Shown: positions 9,342-18,786, counted from the first letter of the stretch. The stretch is 64,000 nucleotides of DNA from DATBGO01 sp963785765 (GCA_963785765.1 CAWAWM010000009.1:124001-188000); one strand, 5' to 3'. The notes: generated by a model from the letters alone, not told the origin. Program-made: numbers and translations.

Positions 9342-10651
9342 CAGCTCTCCCGTTCCCTGACCGCCTCGTTGCTGACCGACTGCAGGGCGTCGATCAGCAG
9401 GCTCAGGCCCTCCTTCGCCTCGGCCTCGCTGAGGGTCAGCGGCGGTGCCATCCGCAGCGAGTGCCCGTACAGGCCGCCCTTGCCGATGAGCAGCCCGCGC
9501 TCCCTGGCCGCCTCGAGCACCCGGGTGGCCAGCGCCGGAGCGGGCGCTCCGGTGCCGGGATCCACCAGATCGACGGCGAACATCAGGCCCTTGCCGCGAA
9601 CCTCGCCGACCGCGGCCAGCTGCCCGGCCGCATCCCGCAGCCCGCCGATGATCAGGCCGCCGAGAGCCGCCGCGTTGGCCTGCAGGTCGTGGGAGAGCAG
9701 GTAGTCCAGGGTGGCGCTGGCGGCCGTGGTGGACAGCGGGTTGCCGCCGAAGGTGGAGATACCGTTGCCGGTCAGCCCGTCCATGAGGTCGCCGCGGGCC
9801 ACCACCCCGCCGATCGCGAAGCCGTTGCCCAGCCCCTTGGCAAAGGTCATCATGTCCGGCACTACGCCGTGCGCGTCGATGCCCCAGAAGTGCTCCCCGG
9901 TCCGGCCCCAGCCGGTCTGCACCTCATCGGAGATGAACAGGATCCCGTGGGCGTCGAGGATTTCCTTATAGGCCGCGAACAGGCCATCAGGGGGCATGGC
10001 GAAGCCGCCGACGCCCTGGATCGGCTCGGCGATCAGGCACGCCACATCGCCCGCGGTGGCGGTGGCCAGTACGTGCCGCAGGTCCGCGGCGCAGGCGTCG
10101 ATGTAGTCGGCGTCCGACAGCCCGGCGAACGCGGGCAGCTGCCGGTCGGTGCCGTGCAGGTAGTGCACGCTGTAGGGGGTGAGCTGCGAGCTCTTCCAGG
10201 CGCCGTTGCCGGTAATCGCCATCACGCCGAACGACCGGCCGTGGTAGCTGTTGCGCAGCGCCAGCACCTGACTGGACCGGCGGGCCGCGGTGGCCAGCAG
10301 CAGCGCGGTCTCGTTCGCCTCGGTTCCTGAGTTGGTGAAGAACACCTTGGCGTCGGCGATGCCGGACAGCCGGGCGATCTTCTCGGCCAGCTCCACCTGA
10401 CTGCGGATCAGGTACAGCGTGGAGGTGTGGACGACGCCGGTGGACAGCTGCCGCTCGACCGCCTCCCGCACTTCGGGCAGGTTGTAACCGAGCATGTTGG
10501 TGAGGATGCCGCAGAAGAAGTCGAGGTAACTGCGGCCGGACGCGTCGGTGACCCGGCTGCCCTCGCCGCTGACCAGCTCCAGCGGCTCGTCGTAGTACAG
10601 CGCGACCCAGTTCGGCATGACTGCCCGGTGGCGTGCGATGAGGTCCGTCAT
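9341..10651 (-). CDS. Class III omega-amino acid aminotransferase (beta-alanine type)
   Basis: PLP aminotransferase, 436 aa from ATG 10651. A longer frame back to 10693 lacks support, and TDLIARHRAVMPNW is the natural N-terminus. It has FFTNSGTEANETALLLAT, NSYHGRSFGVMAITG, LIAEPIQGVGGF, ISDEVQTGWGRTG and TFAKGLGNG with the PLP lysine. The sequence resembles alanine-glyoxylate/beta-alanine aminotransferases more than GabT. It sits between a pyrimidine-catabolic block and mmsA. I infer that it converts beta-alanine to malonate semialdehyde, or 3-aminoisobutyrate to methylmalonate semialdehyde, and passes the product to MmsA. Confidence 0.82.
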   Translation of the reverse strand: MTDLIARHRAVMPNWVALYYDEPLELVSGEGSRVTDASGRSYLDFFCGILTNMLGYNLPEVREAVERQLSTGVVHTSTLYLIRSQVELAEKIARLSGIADAKVFFTNSGTEANETALLLATAARRSSQVLALRNSYHGRSFGVMAITGNGAWKSSQLTPYSVHYLHGTDRQLPAFAGLSDADYIDACAADLRHVLATATAGDVACLIAEPIQGVGGFAMPPDGLFAAYKEILDAHGILFISDEVQTGWGRTGEHFWGIDAHGVVPDMMTFAKGLGNGFAIGGVVARGDLMDGLTGNGISTFGGNPLSTTAASATLDYLLSHDLQANAAALGGLIIGGLRDAAGQLAAVGEVRGKGLMFAVDLVDPGTGAPAPALATRVLEAARERGLLIGKGGLYGHSLRMAPPLTLSEAEAKEGLSLLIDALQSVSNEAVRERES

Positions 10652-10662
10652 GCTGTCTAGTC

Positions 10663-10688
10663 TGCCGTACGACCACACCACTACGGCA
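10663..10688. promoter_or_regulatory. Perfect inverted repeat upstream of the aminotransferase-mmsA pair
   Basis: TGCCGTA-N12-TACGGCA, two perfect 7-bp arms, begins 12 bp upstream of ATG 10651. The centre-to-centre spacing (19 bp) suits a dimeric repressor. PucR, encoded about 5 kb upstream in the same cluster, is the obvious but untested candidate. Confidence 0.4.
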
Positions 10689-10751
10689 AGCACACAGTGT
10701 TACCTGATTTGCGTCATCGCGGACAATATGTCTGCGATCAGCCGTCCGCGG

Positions 10752-11747
10752 TCAGCTCAGCGCCGGGATGATGTCGGTGCCGTAGGCCGCCATGGTGGCT
10801 TCCGGCTGGTCGTGCATGAGATACACCGCGAACTGGTCGGCGCCGATGTCGGCCAGCTCGCGCAGCCGGTCCAGGTGAGCCGCCGCCGGGCCGGTCAGGC
10901 AGAACCTGTCCACGATGTCGTCAGGCACGAACTCGGTGTCCGGATTGCCGGCCCGGCCGTGGTGAGCGTAGTCATAGCCCTGGCGCCCGGCGATGTAATC
11001 GGTCAGGGCCCTCGGCACCGGGCCGTCGGTGCCGTACCGCCGGACCAGGTCGGCGACGTGATTGCCCACCATCCCGCCGAACCAGCGGAGCTGGTCCCGC
11101 TGGTGGGCCAGGTCGGTGCCGACGTAGGCGGGCGCGGCCACGCACATGGTCACCGCGTCCGGCGGCCGGCCGGCCTCCCGGGCCGCGTCCCGCACCGCGC
11201 CGATGGTCCACCGGGCGATGTCGGGATCGGCGGTCTGCAGGATGAACCCGTCAGCCTGCTCGCCGACCAGCCGCAGCGCCTTCGGCCCGTAGGCGGCCAT
11301 CCAGATCTCCAGCTGGCCGTCGCGCACCCACGGGATCTGGACCGCCGTGTCGGCCAGCAGCACCTCCCGGCCCTCGGCCAGGTCCTTGATCACCCGCATG
11401 GCCTGGCCCAGCGTGGCCAGCGACGCGGGCGGCTGGCCAAGGACCCGCCTGGAGGAGTCACCGCGCCCGATGCCGCACACCGTCCGGTTGCCGAACATGT
11501 CATTGAGCGTGGCGAACAGCGAGGCGATGACCGACCAGTCCCTGGTCAGCGGGTTGGTCACCATCGGGCCCACGGTCAGCGCCGAGGTGGCCGCGAGGAT
11601 CTGCGAGTAGATGACGAACGGCTCCTGCCACAGCACGTGCGAGTCGAACGTCCAGCCGTAGCTGAACCCGAGGTTCTCGGCTTCGCGCATCGCGGCGACC
11701 ACGCCGCTAGCCGGAGGATCAGGCTGCAGGACCAAGCCGAATTTCAT
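10752..11747 (-). CDS. LLM-class F420-dependent oxidoreductase of the pyrimidine cluster
   Basis: Luciferase-like monooxygenase fold protein (331 aa). The N-terminus MKFGLVLQPDPPASGVVAAM, TVGPMVTNPLTRDWSVIASL, TVCGIGRGDSSRRVLG and IWMAAYGPKALRL match the F420-type LLM group. That group includes a subfamily repeatedly found beside hydantoinases. It begins 13 bp after the dihydropyrimidinase gene, so it is cotranscribed with it. Its reaction is unknown. Because no dihydropyrimidine dehydrogenase is visible, reduction of the pyrimidine ring with F420H2 is an attractive hypothesis. A RutA-like ring-opening role is an alternative. Confidence 0.72.
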   Translation of the reverse strand: MKFGLVLQPDPPASGVVAAMREAENLGFSYGWTFDSHVLWQEPFVIYSQILAATSALTVGPMVTNPLTRDWSVIASLFATLNDMFGNRTVCGIGRGDSSRRVLGQPPASLATLGQAMRVIKDLAEGREVLLADTAVQIPWVRDGQLEIWMAAYGPKALRLVGEQADGFILQTADPDIARWTIGAVRDAAREAGRPPDAVTMCVAAPAYVGTDLAHQRDQLRWFGGMVGNHVADLVRRYGTDGPVPRALTDYIAGRQGYDYAHHGRAGNPDTEFVPDDIVDRFCLTGPAAAHLDRLRELADIGADQFAVYLMHDQPEATMAAYGTDIIPALS

Positions 11748-11760
11748 CGACCGCCGCCTC

Positions 11761-13164
11761 TCAGTTCAGGTACTGGCACAGCTCCCGCTTCAGGAAGCGG
11801 CCGTGGCCGGCGGTGCCGCGGTACTCGCCCGCGTCGATCACGACCTGGCCGCGCGACAGCACCGTATCCACCTTCCCGGTGACCTCGATGCCCTCGTACG
11901 CTGAATAGTCCACGTTCATGTGGTGGGTGGCGGCCGAGAGCACCTGCCGGGCCCGCGGATCGTAGATGACGATGTCGGCGTCGGATCCCGGCTGGATCGT
12001 GCCCTTGCGAGGGTAGAGCCCGAACATCCGGGCGGGCGTGGTGGACGCGACCTCCACCCAGCGGGCCAGCGAGATCTCCCCGGCGGCCACGCCCTGGTGC
12101 AGCAGGTCCATCCGGTGCTCGACACTGGGGATCCCGTTCGGGATCTTGGAGAAGTCGCCCCGGCCGAGTTCCTTCTGCTCCGCGAAGCAGAACGGGCAGT
12201 GATCGGTCGAGACCACCGCCAGGTCGTTGGTGCGCAGCCCGCGCCACAGCGAGCCCTGATGCTCCTTGGGCCGCAGCGGCGGCGACGCCACGAACTTGGC
12301 GCCCTCGAAGCCCGGCCTGGCCAGGTCGTCGAGCGACAGGTACAGGTACTGCGGGCAGGTCTCGGCGAACACGTTCTGGCCGGTGTCGCGCGCCGCGGTG
12401 ATGGCGTCCAGCGCCTGCGTCGCGGTCAGGTGCACCACGTACAGCGGACAGCCGGTCACCTTGGCCAACACGATCGCCCGCGAAGTGGCCTCGCCTTCCA
12501 GCTCGGCCGGCCGGGTCAGGCCGTGCTGGACGGGCTCGGTCTTGCCCGCCGCCAGCGCCTGGATGACCAGCTGATCGATCGCGATGCCGTTCTCCGCGTG
12601 CATCATGACCGTGGCGCCGCTGCGCGCCGCCTGCTGCATGGCCCGCAGGATCTCGCCGTCGGTCGAGTACAGCACCCCCGGATACGCCATGAACAGCTTG
12701 AAGCTGCTCACGCCCAGATCGATGCAGGCGTCCATCTCCTTCAGCGTCGTGTCGTTGACGTCGGACACGATCATGTGCATCCCGTAGTCGATGGCGCAGT
12801 TGCCGTCGGCCTTGGCCTGCCAGGTGTCCAGCGCGCCCAGCAGCGACTTGCCCTTGGACTGGACCGCGAAGTCGATGATCGTCGTGGTGCCGCCCCAGGC
12901 CGCCGCGCGGGTCCCGGTTTCGAAGGTGTCGCTGGACAAGGTGCCGCCGAACGGCATCTCCATGTGCGTGTGCGCGTCGATCCCGCCGGGCAGCACGTAC
13001 CTGCCGGTGGCGTCGATGACCCGGTCGGCCCCGGACGCCCAGGAGGCGGCCAGCTCGGTGCCTGGCGCGACCAGCCCGGCGATCCGTTCGTCGTCGGTCA
13101 GGACCTCCATGGCGGTCGCGCCCGTGGTGCTGACCACGGTCCCGCCGCTGATCAGGATTCGCAT
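11761..13164 (-). CDS. hydA: Dihydropyrimidinase / D-hydantoinase
   Basis: Metal-dependent cyclic amidohydrolase of 467 aa that opens dihydrouracil, dihydrothymine or hydantoins. The metal site is visible: GIDAHTHMEMPFGGT near residue 63, the lysine to be carboxylated in SSFKLFMAYPG, MMHAENG, LYVVHLTA and VVSTDHCPF. The C-terminal composite domain (GSDADIVIYDP, then HHMNVDYSAYEG) is standard. The start MRILISGGTVV is the normal N-terminus. It lies 27 bp downstream of the amidase gene, and the two would convert dihydropyrimidine to beta-alanine in order. A pure hydantoinase role cannot be excluded by sequence. Confidence 0.9.
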   Translation of the reverse strand: MRILISGGTVVSTTGATAMEVLTDDERIAGLVAPGTELAASWASGADRVIDATGRYVLPGGIDAHTHMEMPFGGTLSSDTFETGTRAAAWGGTTTIIDFAVQSKGKSLLGALDTWQAKADGNCAIDYGMHMIVSDVNDTTLKEMDACIDLGVSSFKLFMAYPGVLYSTDGEILRAMQQAARSGATVMMHAENGIAIDQLVIQALAAGKTEPVQHGLTRPAELEGEATSRAIVLAKVTGCPLYVVHLTATQALDAITAARDTGQNVFAETCPQYLYLSLDDLARPGFEGAKFVASPPLRPKEHQGSLWRGLRTNDLAVVSTDHCPFCFAEQKELGRGDFSKIPNGIPSVEHRMDLLHQGVAAGEISLARWVEVASTTPARMFGLYPRKGTIQPGSDADIVIYDPRARQVLSAATHHMNVDYSAYEGIEVTGKVDTVLSRGQVVIDAGEYRGTAGHGRFLKRELCQYLN

Positions 13165-13191
13165 CAGTGCCTCCTGGTTATGGCTGGCCGG

Positions 13192-14034
13192 TCAGGGCTG
13201 GGTCAGCGGGCCGTAGGCGTCCGGGCGCCGGTCCCGGTAGAAGGCCCATAGATCCCGTACCTCGCGAAGCACGTCCATGTCCAGCTCCCGGACCACGATC
13301 TCTTCCTCGGTGTCCGACGCCGGGTTGCCGATCAGCTGGCCGCGCGGGTCGGCGAAGTAGGTCTGCCCGTAAAAGTCATTCTCGCCGAGCGGCTCCACGC
13401 CGACCCGGTTGATGGTGCCGACGAAGTACTCGTTGGCGACCGCGGCCGCGGTCTGCTCCAGCCGCCACAGGTACTGCGACAGGCCGCGGCTGGTCGCAGA
13501 CGGGTTGAACACGATCCGCGCTCCGGCCAGCCCGAGGGCGCGCCAGCCCTCAGGGAAGTGCCTGTCGTAGCAGATGTACACGCCGATCCGGCCGACGGCG
13601 GTGTCGAAGATCGGGTAGCCGAGATTGCCCGGGCGGAAGTAGAACTTCTCCCAGAACCCCTTGACCTGCGGAAGATGCGTCTTGCGGTATTTGCCGAGGT
13701 AACTTCCGTCGGCGTCGATGACCGCCGCGGTGTTGTAGTAGAGGCCGGGCTGCTCCTCCTCGTACATGGGCAGGATCAGCACCACCCCGTGCTGCCTGGC
13801 CACCTCGCGCATCTGCTGAGTGGTCGGGCCGTCAGGGATCGCCTCGGTGTAGGAGAAATAGTCCGCGTCCTGGACCTGGCAGAAATACGGCCCGTAGAAC
13901 AGCTCCTGCAGGCAGACGACCTGAGCACCCGCGGAAGCGGCCACCCCGATGGCGTCGACCGCGCCCGCGATCATTGATTCCTTGTCGCCGGTCCAGCGCT
14001 GCTGGACCAGGCCAGCCTTGATGATCTCTGACAC
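13192..14034 (-). CDS. Beta-ureidopropionase / N-carbamoyl amidase (nitrilase superfamily)
   Basis: Carbon-nitrogen hydrolase of 280 aa from GTG 14034, chosen because GAGGAGGAG lies just upstream; an earlier in-frame start exists at 14061. The catalytic triad is visible: Glu in VVCLQELFYGPYF, Lys in GKYRKTHLPQ and Cys in VYICYDRHFPEGWRAL. The FNPSATSRGLSQYLWRLEQ stretch is typical of N-carbamoyl-beta-alanine amidohydrolases. It would release beta-alanine, CO2 and ammonia from the dihydropyrimidinase product. The start lies 10 bp after the permease stop, so the gene probably shares that transcript. Confidence 0.87.
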   Translation of the reverse strand: MSEIIKAGLVQQRWTGDKESMIAGAVDAIGVAASAGAQVVCLQELFYGPYFCQVQDADYFSYTEAIPDGPTTQQMREVARQHGVVLILPMYEEEQPGLYYNTAAVIDADGSYLGKYRKTHLPQVKGFWEKFYFRPGNLGYPIFDTAVGRIGVYICYDRHFPEGWRALGLAGARIVFNPSATSRGLSQYLWRLEQTAAAVANEYFVGTINRVGVEPLGENDFYGQTYFADPRGQLIGNPASDTEEEIVVRELDMDVLREVRDLWAFYRDRRPDAYGPLTQP

Positions 14035-14044
14035 GCTCTCCTCC

Positions 14045-15019
14045 TCATTCTCCGGCGGCACCGGCCGACAGCGCGGTAGCGCCGCTGGCCCGGGCCCGGG
14101 CCGACAGCGGCGCGAGTACCAGGTAGAGCAGGAAGCCCGCCGCGAATCCGACTACCCAGCTGTAGTCATAAAGCCCCTTGAGCACCGGTATCAGGCCTCC
14201 CGCCGGGAATGGACCCTGGCCAGGGGCAGAGTACGCCCCGCCGACGGCGAGCACGCCGCCGACCACCGTGGCCGCCACCGCGCTCAGGTTCCAGCCGCCG
14301 TTGTACCAGTACCTGCCGTGCGGGCGGTAGAGGTCAGCCAGATCGAGCTGGGTTCGGTGCAGCACCCAGTACCCGGCGACCAGCACCCCGGCCACCGCCG
14401 CGATCAGGCCGCCGTAGAAGCCCAGCCAGGTGTAGATGTACACGTGCGGGTTGGACAGCAGCCGCCACGGTTGCGCCGCGATGCCCAGCACCCCGGTGAT
14501 CAGGCCGCCGGTGCGGAACGAGATCCACTTCGGCGCGGCGTTGGAGAAGTCGTACGACGGGCTGACCACGTTCGCGGCCACGTTGACCGAGACGGTCGCG
14601 ATCAGCACGGTCAGCAGGCCCAGGATGACCGCCGCCGGGCTGGACAGCTTGGCGCCCAGCTGAACCGGGTCCCAGAGGGCCTGGTGGTAGATCACCTCGG
14701 CTCCCGAGGTGATCAGGATGGCCAGCAGCGAGAAGAGGGTCATGGTGGTGGGCAGCCCGAGCGCCTGGCCGATCTCCTGGCCACGCAGGCTGCGGGAGAA
14801 CCGGGTGAAGTCCGGGATGTTCAGCGACAGCGTGGACCAGAACGCGATCATCGCCATCAGGGACGGGGCGAACACCTTCCAGAACTTCACCCCCCAGCCC
14901 AGCCGGGCCGGCTGCGACACCAGCGGCCCGAGACCGCCGATCTTGATCAGGATCCAGGCCAGCAGCGCGATGAACACCACCAGCACCGCGGGCGCGGCCC
15001 AGTTCTCGAACCGGCGCAC
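14045..15019 (-). pseudogene. NCS1 nucleobase:cation symporter lacking its N-terminal third
   Basis: 324 residues match the C-terminal two thirds of NCS1 permeases (uracil/allantoin/hydantoin type, about 480 aa). FENWAAPAVLVVFIALLAWI opens a transmembrane helix. WSTLSLNIPDFTRFSRSLRGQ is a family signature, followed by NVAANVVSPSYDF and about seven further helices. The first roughly five helices, including substrate- and sodium-site residues, are missing. TAG lies in frame 9 bp before the first GTG, and the 357 bp upstream encode nothing similar in any frame. Unlike the other broken genes here, one base cannot repair it, so it looks like a real deletion or rearrangement. The intact ancestor would have imported the pathway substrate. 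Confidence 0.78.
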
Positions 15020-15376
15020 TTCTAGCTATCCGGCCCGTTAGCTGCAAAATGTTCGCGCTCATGCGGCCCGCTGAACACAGTGAGAGCCGGGCCGGCGCCA
15101 GCAAGCCCCGGCGACCGCCCCTGGCGTGCGCCGTGTGCCGATTCACTACTTCAGCTACCGGACCGATGGGCATCGTCTGGAATAGGCGCTTCGGGGAAAG
15201 AACTGAGCGCGACCGTTGCTGGCCCCGGCGATCGGGCGGATGAGCCAGATCGGGTAAATCAGCAGGTGCGACATTCCTCGCAGCTACCCGTCGAATGGCG
15301 GTTAAACGCGTGACCGGTCCCTGGGCGAAGGGAGACAAGCTGGACCGCGCCGGGGCAATCGCGTGGGGCTTCAGTA
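15020..15376. other. Non-coding gap between pucR and the truncated permease
   Basis: 357 bp with no supportable gene. The missing 5' part of the NCS1 permease should be here but is not recognisable in any frame. I see no insertion sequence ends, target duplication or clear terminator. The stretch may be deletion scar plus the old pucR 3' flank. Confidence 0.5.
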
Positions 15377-17007
15377 TTAGCCTGCCCGGTCGGCGTCCCT
15401 GGCCAGCAGGGCTACATACAGCGAGAGCATCGATTCCGGATCGGTCAGGCCGACCCCGAGAATCCGCTCGATACGGCCCAGCTGCTTGTAGAAGGCGGTC
15501 CTAGACCGGTGCGCCGCGGCCGCGGCGGCGGAGATATTGCCGCCGTGCCGGCAGAACTCCCTGAGCACCTGCATCAGGCCACTGTCCGCGCCGGCCTCAT
15601 GGGCGAGCAGCGGGCCGAGCTCCCGCTCGGCGAAGGCGGCCAGCCGGTCATCGTCCCTGAGCAGGTGCAGCAGCCCGCGCAACCGGACATCGACCAGCCG
15701 GTAATAACTGCGGCGGGGGCCGGCTCGCGGACAGCCTGGGCGATGTGCACGGCCTCCGACAGCGTCCGCCGGGCGGCCGGTATAGAGCCGACCGTGCTCC
15801 CGGCCGCGACGATCACCGGCAGGCCCGGCTGAAGGCCGGCGGCGCCCCGATGGATGGCCCGGGCCAGGCGGCCGAGCACGGGTTCCACCGTGGCGCCGGA
15901 GTCCAGGGCCAGCAGGGCCCGCACGCTGGTGTCGTCCACCACGCCGACCAGCGCCGGGACGGCGCAAGAGCTGGCCGCGTGCGCGGTCACCTCGGCCAGG
16001 TCGCGCAGCAGTTCCTGGGTGGCCAGGGCCGGGGCCCGCTCGGCGGACTGCTCGGGCGGGCCCGGCCCGACGGCGATGCCGACCAGGGCGCGATCCGCCA
16101 GCGGTACCCCGAGCGCCGCCGTCCTGGTGCCCAGGTCGGGGGCGGGCAGTCCGGCGGTCAGCAGCTCGGTCAGCAGCGTGCGATGGGTCTGTCGTTCCAG
16201 GGTGTCCCGGTCGCGCGCCAGCAGCCGGTGCACGGCCAGCGCCGATGCGGCCCGCTCGGCGATCACCACGTGCTGGTGCAGCGGCGGCTCGGCACACACC
16301 AGCACCAGCCTGGCCCAGTCATTCCCGCGCGAGCCGACCACGGTGACCAGCCAGCCGGTGCGGCTGTCGTAGCCGGTTCGCTGCACCGGCGTGACCGCGC
16401 CTGACCTGTCCCGCCAGCCCGCCAGCAGCTTGACCGGATCGGTCCCGGCCGCGTTGTAGGCCAGCACGTCCCCGGACAGCGTCTCCAGTACCACCGGCAG
16501 CCCGGCGGCCCGCACCACCTCCCGCAGCACCTCGGCAGGCCCGGCGCCGGCCACGGTCAGCGCGGTGAAGGTCTCGTGCACCTGCTCGGCGGCGCGCAGC
16601 TCGGCCAGCTGAGCGTCCCTGATCAGCGCGATGACCGCTTCGGTGACCTCGACGAACCTGGTCTCCTTGGACAGCGTCACCAGCGGCAGTCCGGTGGCAT
16701 CGGCGGCGGCGAGCAGTGCACCGGGCAGCTCCTCGTCCCACCGCCGGACCAGCTCGATGACCAGGCCGGCCGCGTCCGCCGCGGCCAGCTCATCGATGTA
16801 GCGGGTCAGCGCGGCCGGATCGTCGGGCAGCGCGATACCGGTGGTCAGCACCAGCTCGCCGCCCCGCAGCAGGTGCGCGATGTCCGCGACCTCCGCGGCA
16901 TGCACCCAGCGCACCCGCCGCCCGGACCCGGCCAGCCCCGCGACCAGCCGCGGGCTGCCATCCCGGATCACCGGCAGAGTCAGCACTTCGGCGATGGTGG
17001 GATACAC
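15377..17007 (-). pseudogene. pucR: PucR-family transcriptional regulator, one frame break
   Basis: The joined product is 543 aa: an N-terminal purine-catabolism PucR domain (YPTIAEVLTLPVI, then HLLRGGELVLTTGIALP), a central GGDEF-like region and a C-terminal HTH_30 domain. The HTH ends in RHGGNISAAAAAAHRSRTAFYKQLGRIERILG. Frame one runs from GTG 17007 to REPAPAA; frame two resumes with SYYRLVDVRLRGLLHLL. One C missing near 15711-15714 restores PARSYYRL. It is the first gene of the pyrimidine block on this strand and the likely activator or repressor of that block. The opposite strand starts an MTHFR-like gene 118 bp away. Confidence 0.82.
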
Positions 17008-17088
17008 GTATTTAGGTTCATTTCGTTACGGACAGTGGACAGTCACTATGTAGCCGCCGCGTCCGCCGGCAAACATTCTGTCCACCCG

Positions 17089-17125
17089 CTGACCCGGCGG
17101 CGGCGCGGTCGTAGCGTGGCAGTCA
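17089..17125 (+). promoter_or_regulatory. Leaderless promoter of the MTHFR-like gene
   Basis: CTGACC (17089-17094), a 17-bp spacer and TAGCGT (17112-17117) form a housekeeping-type promoter. Its predicted +1 is the A of ATG 17125, 7 nt after the -10. No ribosome binding site precedes the ATG. Confidence 0.55.
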
Positions 17126-17904
17126 TGAACCGCCCGTTCGAGGTCATCTGCGAGATCGAGCCACCGACCCGCCCGGACCTCCGGCACGTCCGGCACCAGA
17201 TCGGCGTGCTGACCCCGATGGCCGATGCGTTCCTGATCCCGGACAATCACCTGGGCCGGGCGACCGTCTCCAGCATCGCCGTCGCGCACGAGGTCGAGGC
17301 GATGGGGGGCCGCAGCATCGCCTGCATGAACTCGCGTGACCGTAACCTGCTCGGCTTCCGCCGCGACCTGCTCACCGCGGCCGCCTACGGCGTCGACCAG
17401 TTCCTGCTGGTCTACGGCGACAAGCCGACGTCAGGCGGCCGGACCAGCGACCTGACCGTCCGCTCGATGATCGAGGAGGTGCGCGGCGCCGGGGATCCGG
17501 CCTTCACGGGCTGCCCGCCGTGGCGGGCCGGCGTCGCGGCGGCCCTGCGGCCGCTGCCGGCCTGGAAGCGAGCCGCTGACTTCGTGTTCGTGCAGGTGAG
17601 CTACTCGGTACCGGATCAGCTGCGGTGGCGGGATGCCAACCAGGTCGAGGTGCCCGTCTACGCGGGCGTCATGGTGCTGGCCAGTCCGCAGATGGCCCGC
17701 CGCCTGGCCGCCGCCATCCCCGACATCGAGATCCCGGCGTCGCTGGTCGAGCAGGTCGCCGCCGACCCGATGGCCGGCGTGCATGCCGCCTGCGAGCAGG
17801 TACTTGCCCTGCGGGACAGCGGCGCCTTCGACGGCGTGCACCTCGTGCCAGTCCAGCGCTACCGTCAGGTCGCCGCGCTGCTGGAAGCCCAGCGCCGATC
17901 CTGA
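17125..17904 (+). CDS. Methylenetetrahydrofolate reductase-like protein
   Basis: 259-aa TIM-barrel protein of the MTHFR/MetF fold. EVICEIEPPTRPDLRHV is the usual family N-terminus, followed by ADAFLIPDNHLGRATVSSIAVA, GGRSIACMNSRDRNLLGFRRDL and FLLVYGDKPTSGGR. The C-terminal part has QVSYSVPDQLRWRD and VPVYAGVMVLASPQMARRLA. It is shorter and more diverged than canonical MetF. Only a methylene-folate reductase-type role, perhaps in one-carbon metabolism, can be inferred. It is transcribed away from pucR, and the convergent HAD gene ends 9 bp downstream. Confidence 0.72.
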   Translation: MNRPFEVICEIEPPTRPDLRHVRHQIGVLTPMADAFLIPDNHLGRATVSSIAVAHEVEAMGGRSIACMNSRDRNLLGFRRDLLTAAAYGVDQFLLVYGDKPTSGGRTSDLTVRSMIEEVRGAGDPAFTGCPPWRAGVAAALRPLPAWKRAADFVFVQVSYSVPDQLRWRDANQVEVPVYAGVMVLASPQMARRLAAAIPDIEIPASLVEQVAADPMAGVHAACEQVLALRDSGAFDGVHLVPVQRYRQVAALLEAQRRS

Positions 17905-17913
17905 CCCTCCCAA

Positions 17914-18723
17914 TCACGCGGGCCTGGGCGCGCCGCCAGCCAGCAGTGCGGGCAGGTCCGCGATCGATTCGAGCACGTGGTCGGGCGTCCCGGCGGCGGC
18001 CTGGTGCGTCTGCGGCAGGTACTTGCCGGTCTTGACCAGAACGCCGGTGATCCCGGCGCGCTGGGCGGCCAGCACGTCGGACTCGATGTCGTCGCCGACC
18101 ATCAGGGCGGCGCCAGGCTCCGCGCCCACCGCGGCCAGCGCGGTGGCAAAGAAGGCGCCCGCGGGCTTGCCGGTGATCTGCGCCTGGACGTCGGCGGCAC
18201 GCTCCAGGCCGGCCAGGAACGCGCCGGCGTCGAGTTGCAGTCCGTCGTCGGTCCGCCAGTACAGGTTGCGGTGCATGGCCACCAGCCTGGCCCCGCCCAT
18301 CAGGTGCCCGAAGGCCCGGTTGAGCGCGGTGTAACTGAACTCCGGGCCCGCGCCGCCGAGGATCACCACATCCGCCTGGTCCAGGTCCGGCTCGTCGCCG
18401 ACTATCACCCGGACATCGGCCAGGTCGGGCGTGATATCGCCGCTGTTGAGCAGCAAGCACCTGGCATCGGGGTAATGCGCGCGCAGGTAGGCGGCGGTGA
18501 CCACCGGCGCGGTGAGGATGTCGGGCGCGGTGACCGGGAAGCCGGCCCGCGCCAGCGTCGCGGCGATCGTAGCCCGGGTCCGCGAGGTGGTGTTGGTCAG
18601 CAGCTTCACCGCCAGGCCCGCCTCCCGCAGCCAGGCCACCGCCTCGACGGCACCCGGCAGCGGCCGCCAGGAAACGGTGAGCACGCCGTCAATGTCGATC
18701 AGGACCGCGGTGAGCTCCGGCAT
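17914..18723 (-). CDS. HAD-IIA family hydrolase
   Basis: 269-aa haloacid-dehalogenase hydrolase with the cap type of NagD/LHPP-like phosphatases. Motif I is LIDIDGVLT (DxDG), motif II is LLTNTTSRTR, the lysine of motif III is in ITGKPAGAFF and motif IV is ALMVGDDIESD. All catalytic residues are present. Substrate specificity cannot be read from sequence; related proteins hydrolyse small phosphate esters, pyrophosphate or phosphohistidine. ATG 18723 is 63 bp from the divergent DUF952 gene. The 3' end faces the MTHFR-like gene. Confidence 0.85.
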   Translation of the reverse strand: MPELTAVLIDIDGVLTVSWRPLPGAVEAVAWLREAGLAVKLLTNTTSRTRATIAATLARAGFPVTAPDILTAPVVTAAYLRAHYPDARCLLLNSGDITPDLADVRVIVGDEPDLDQADVVILGGAGPEFSYTALNRAFGHLMGGARLVAMHRNLYWRTDDGLQLDAGAFLAGLERAADVQAQITGKPAGAFFATALAAVGAEPGAALMVGDDIESDVLAAQRAGITGVLVKTGKYLPQTHQAAAGTPDHVLESIADLPALLAGGAPRPA

Positions 18724-18786
18724 GCCACGACGGTAGCCAATCCGGTATCTAGCCCGGGCCAGGCCGCCACGCGTACCGTGCCGCGA

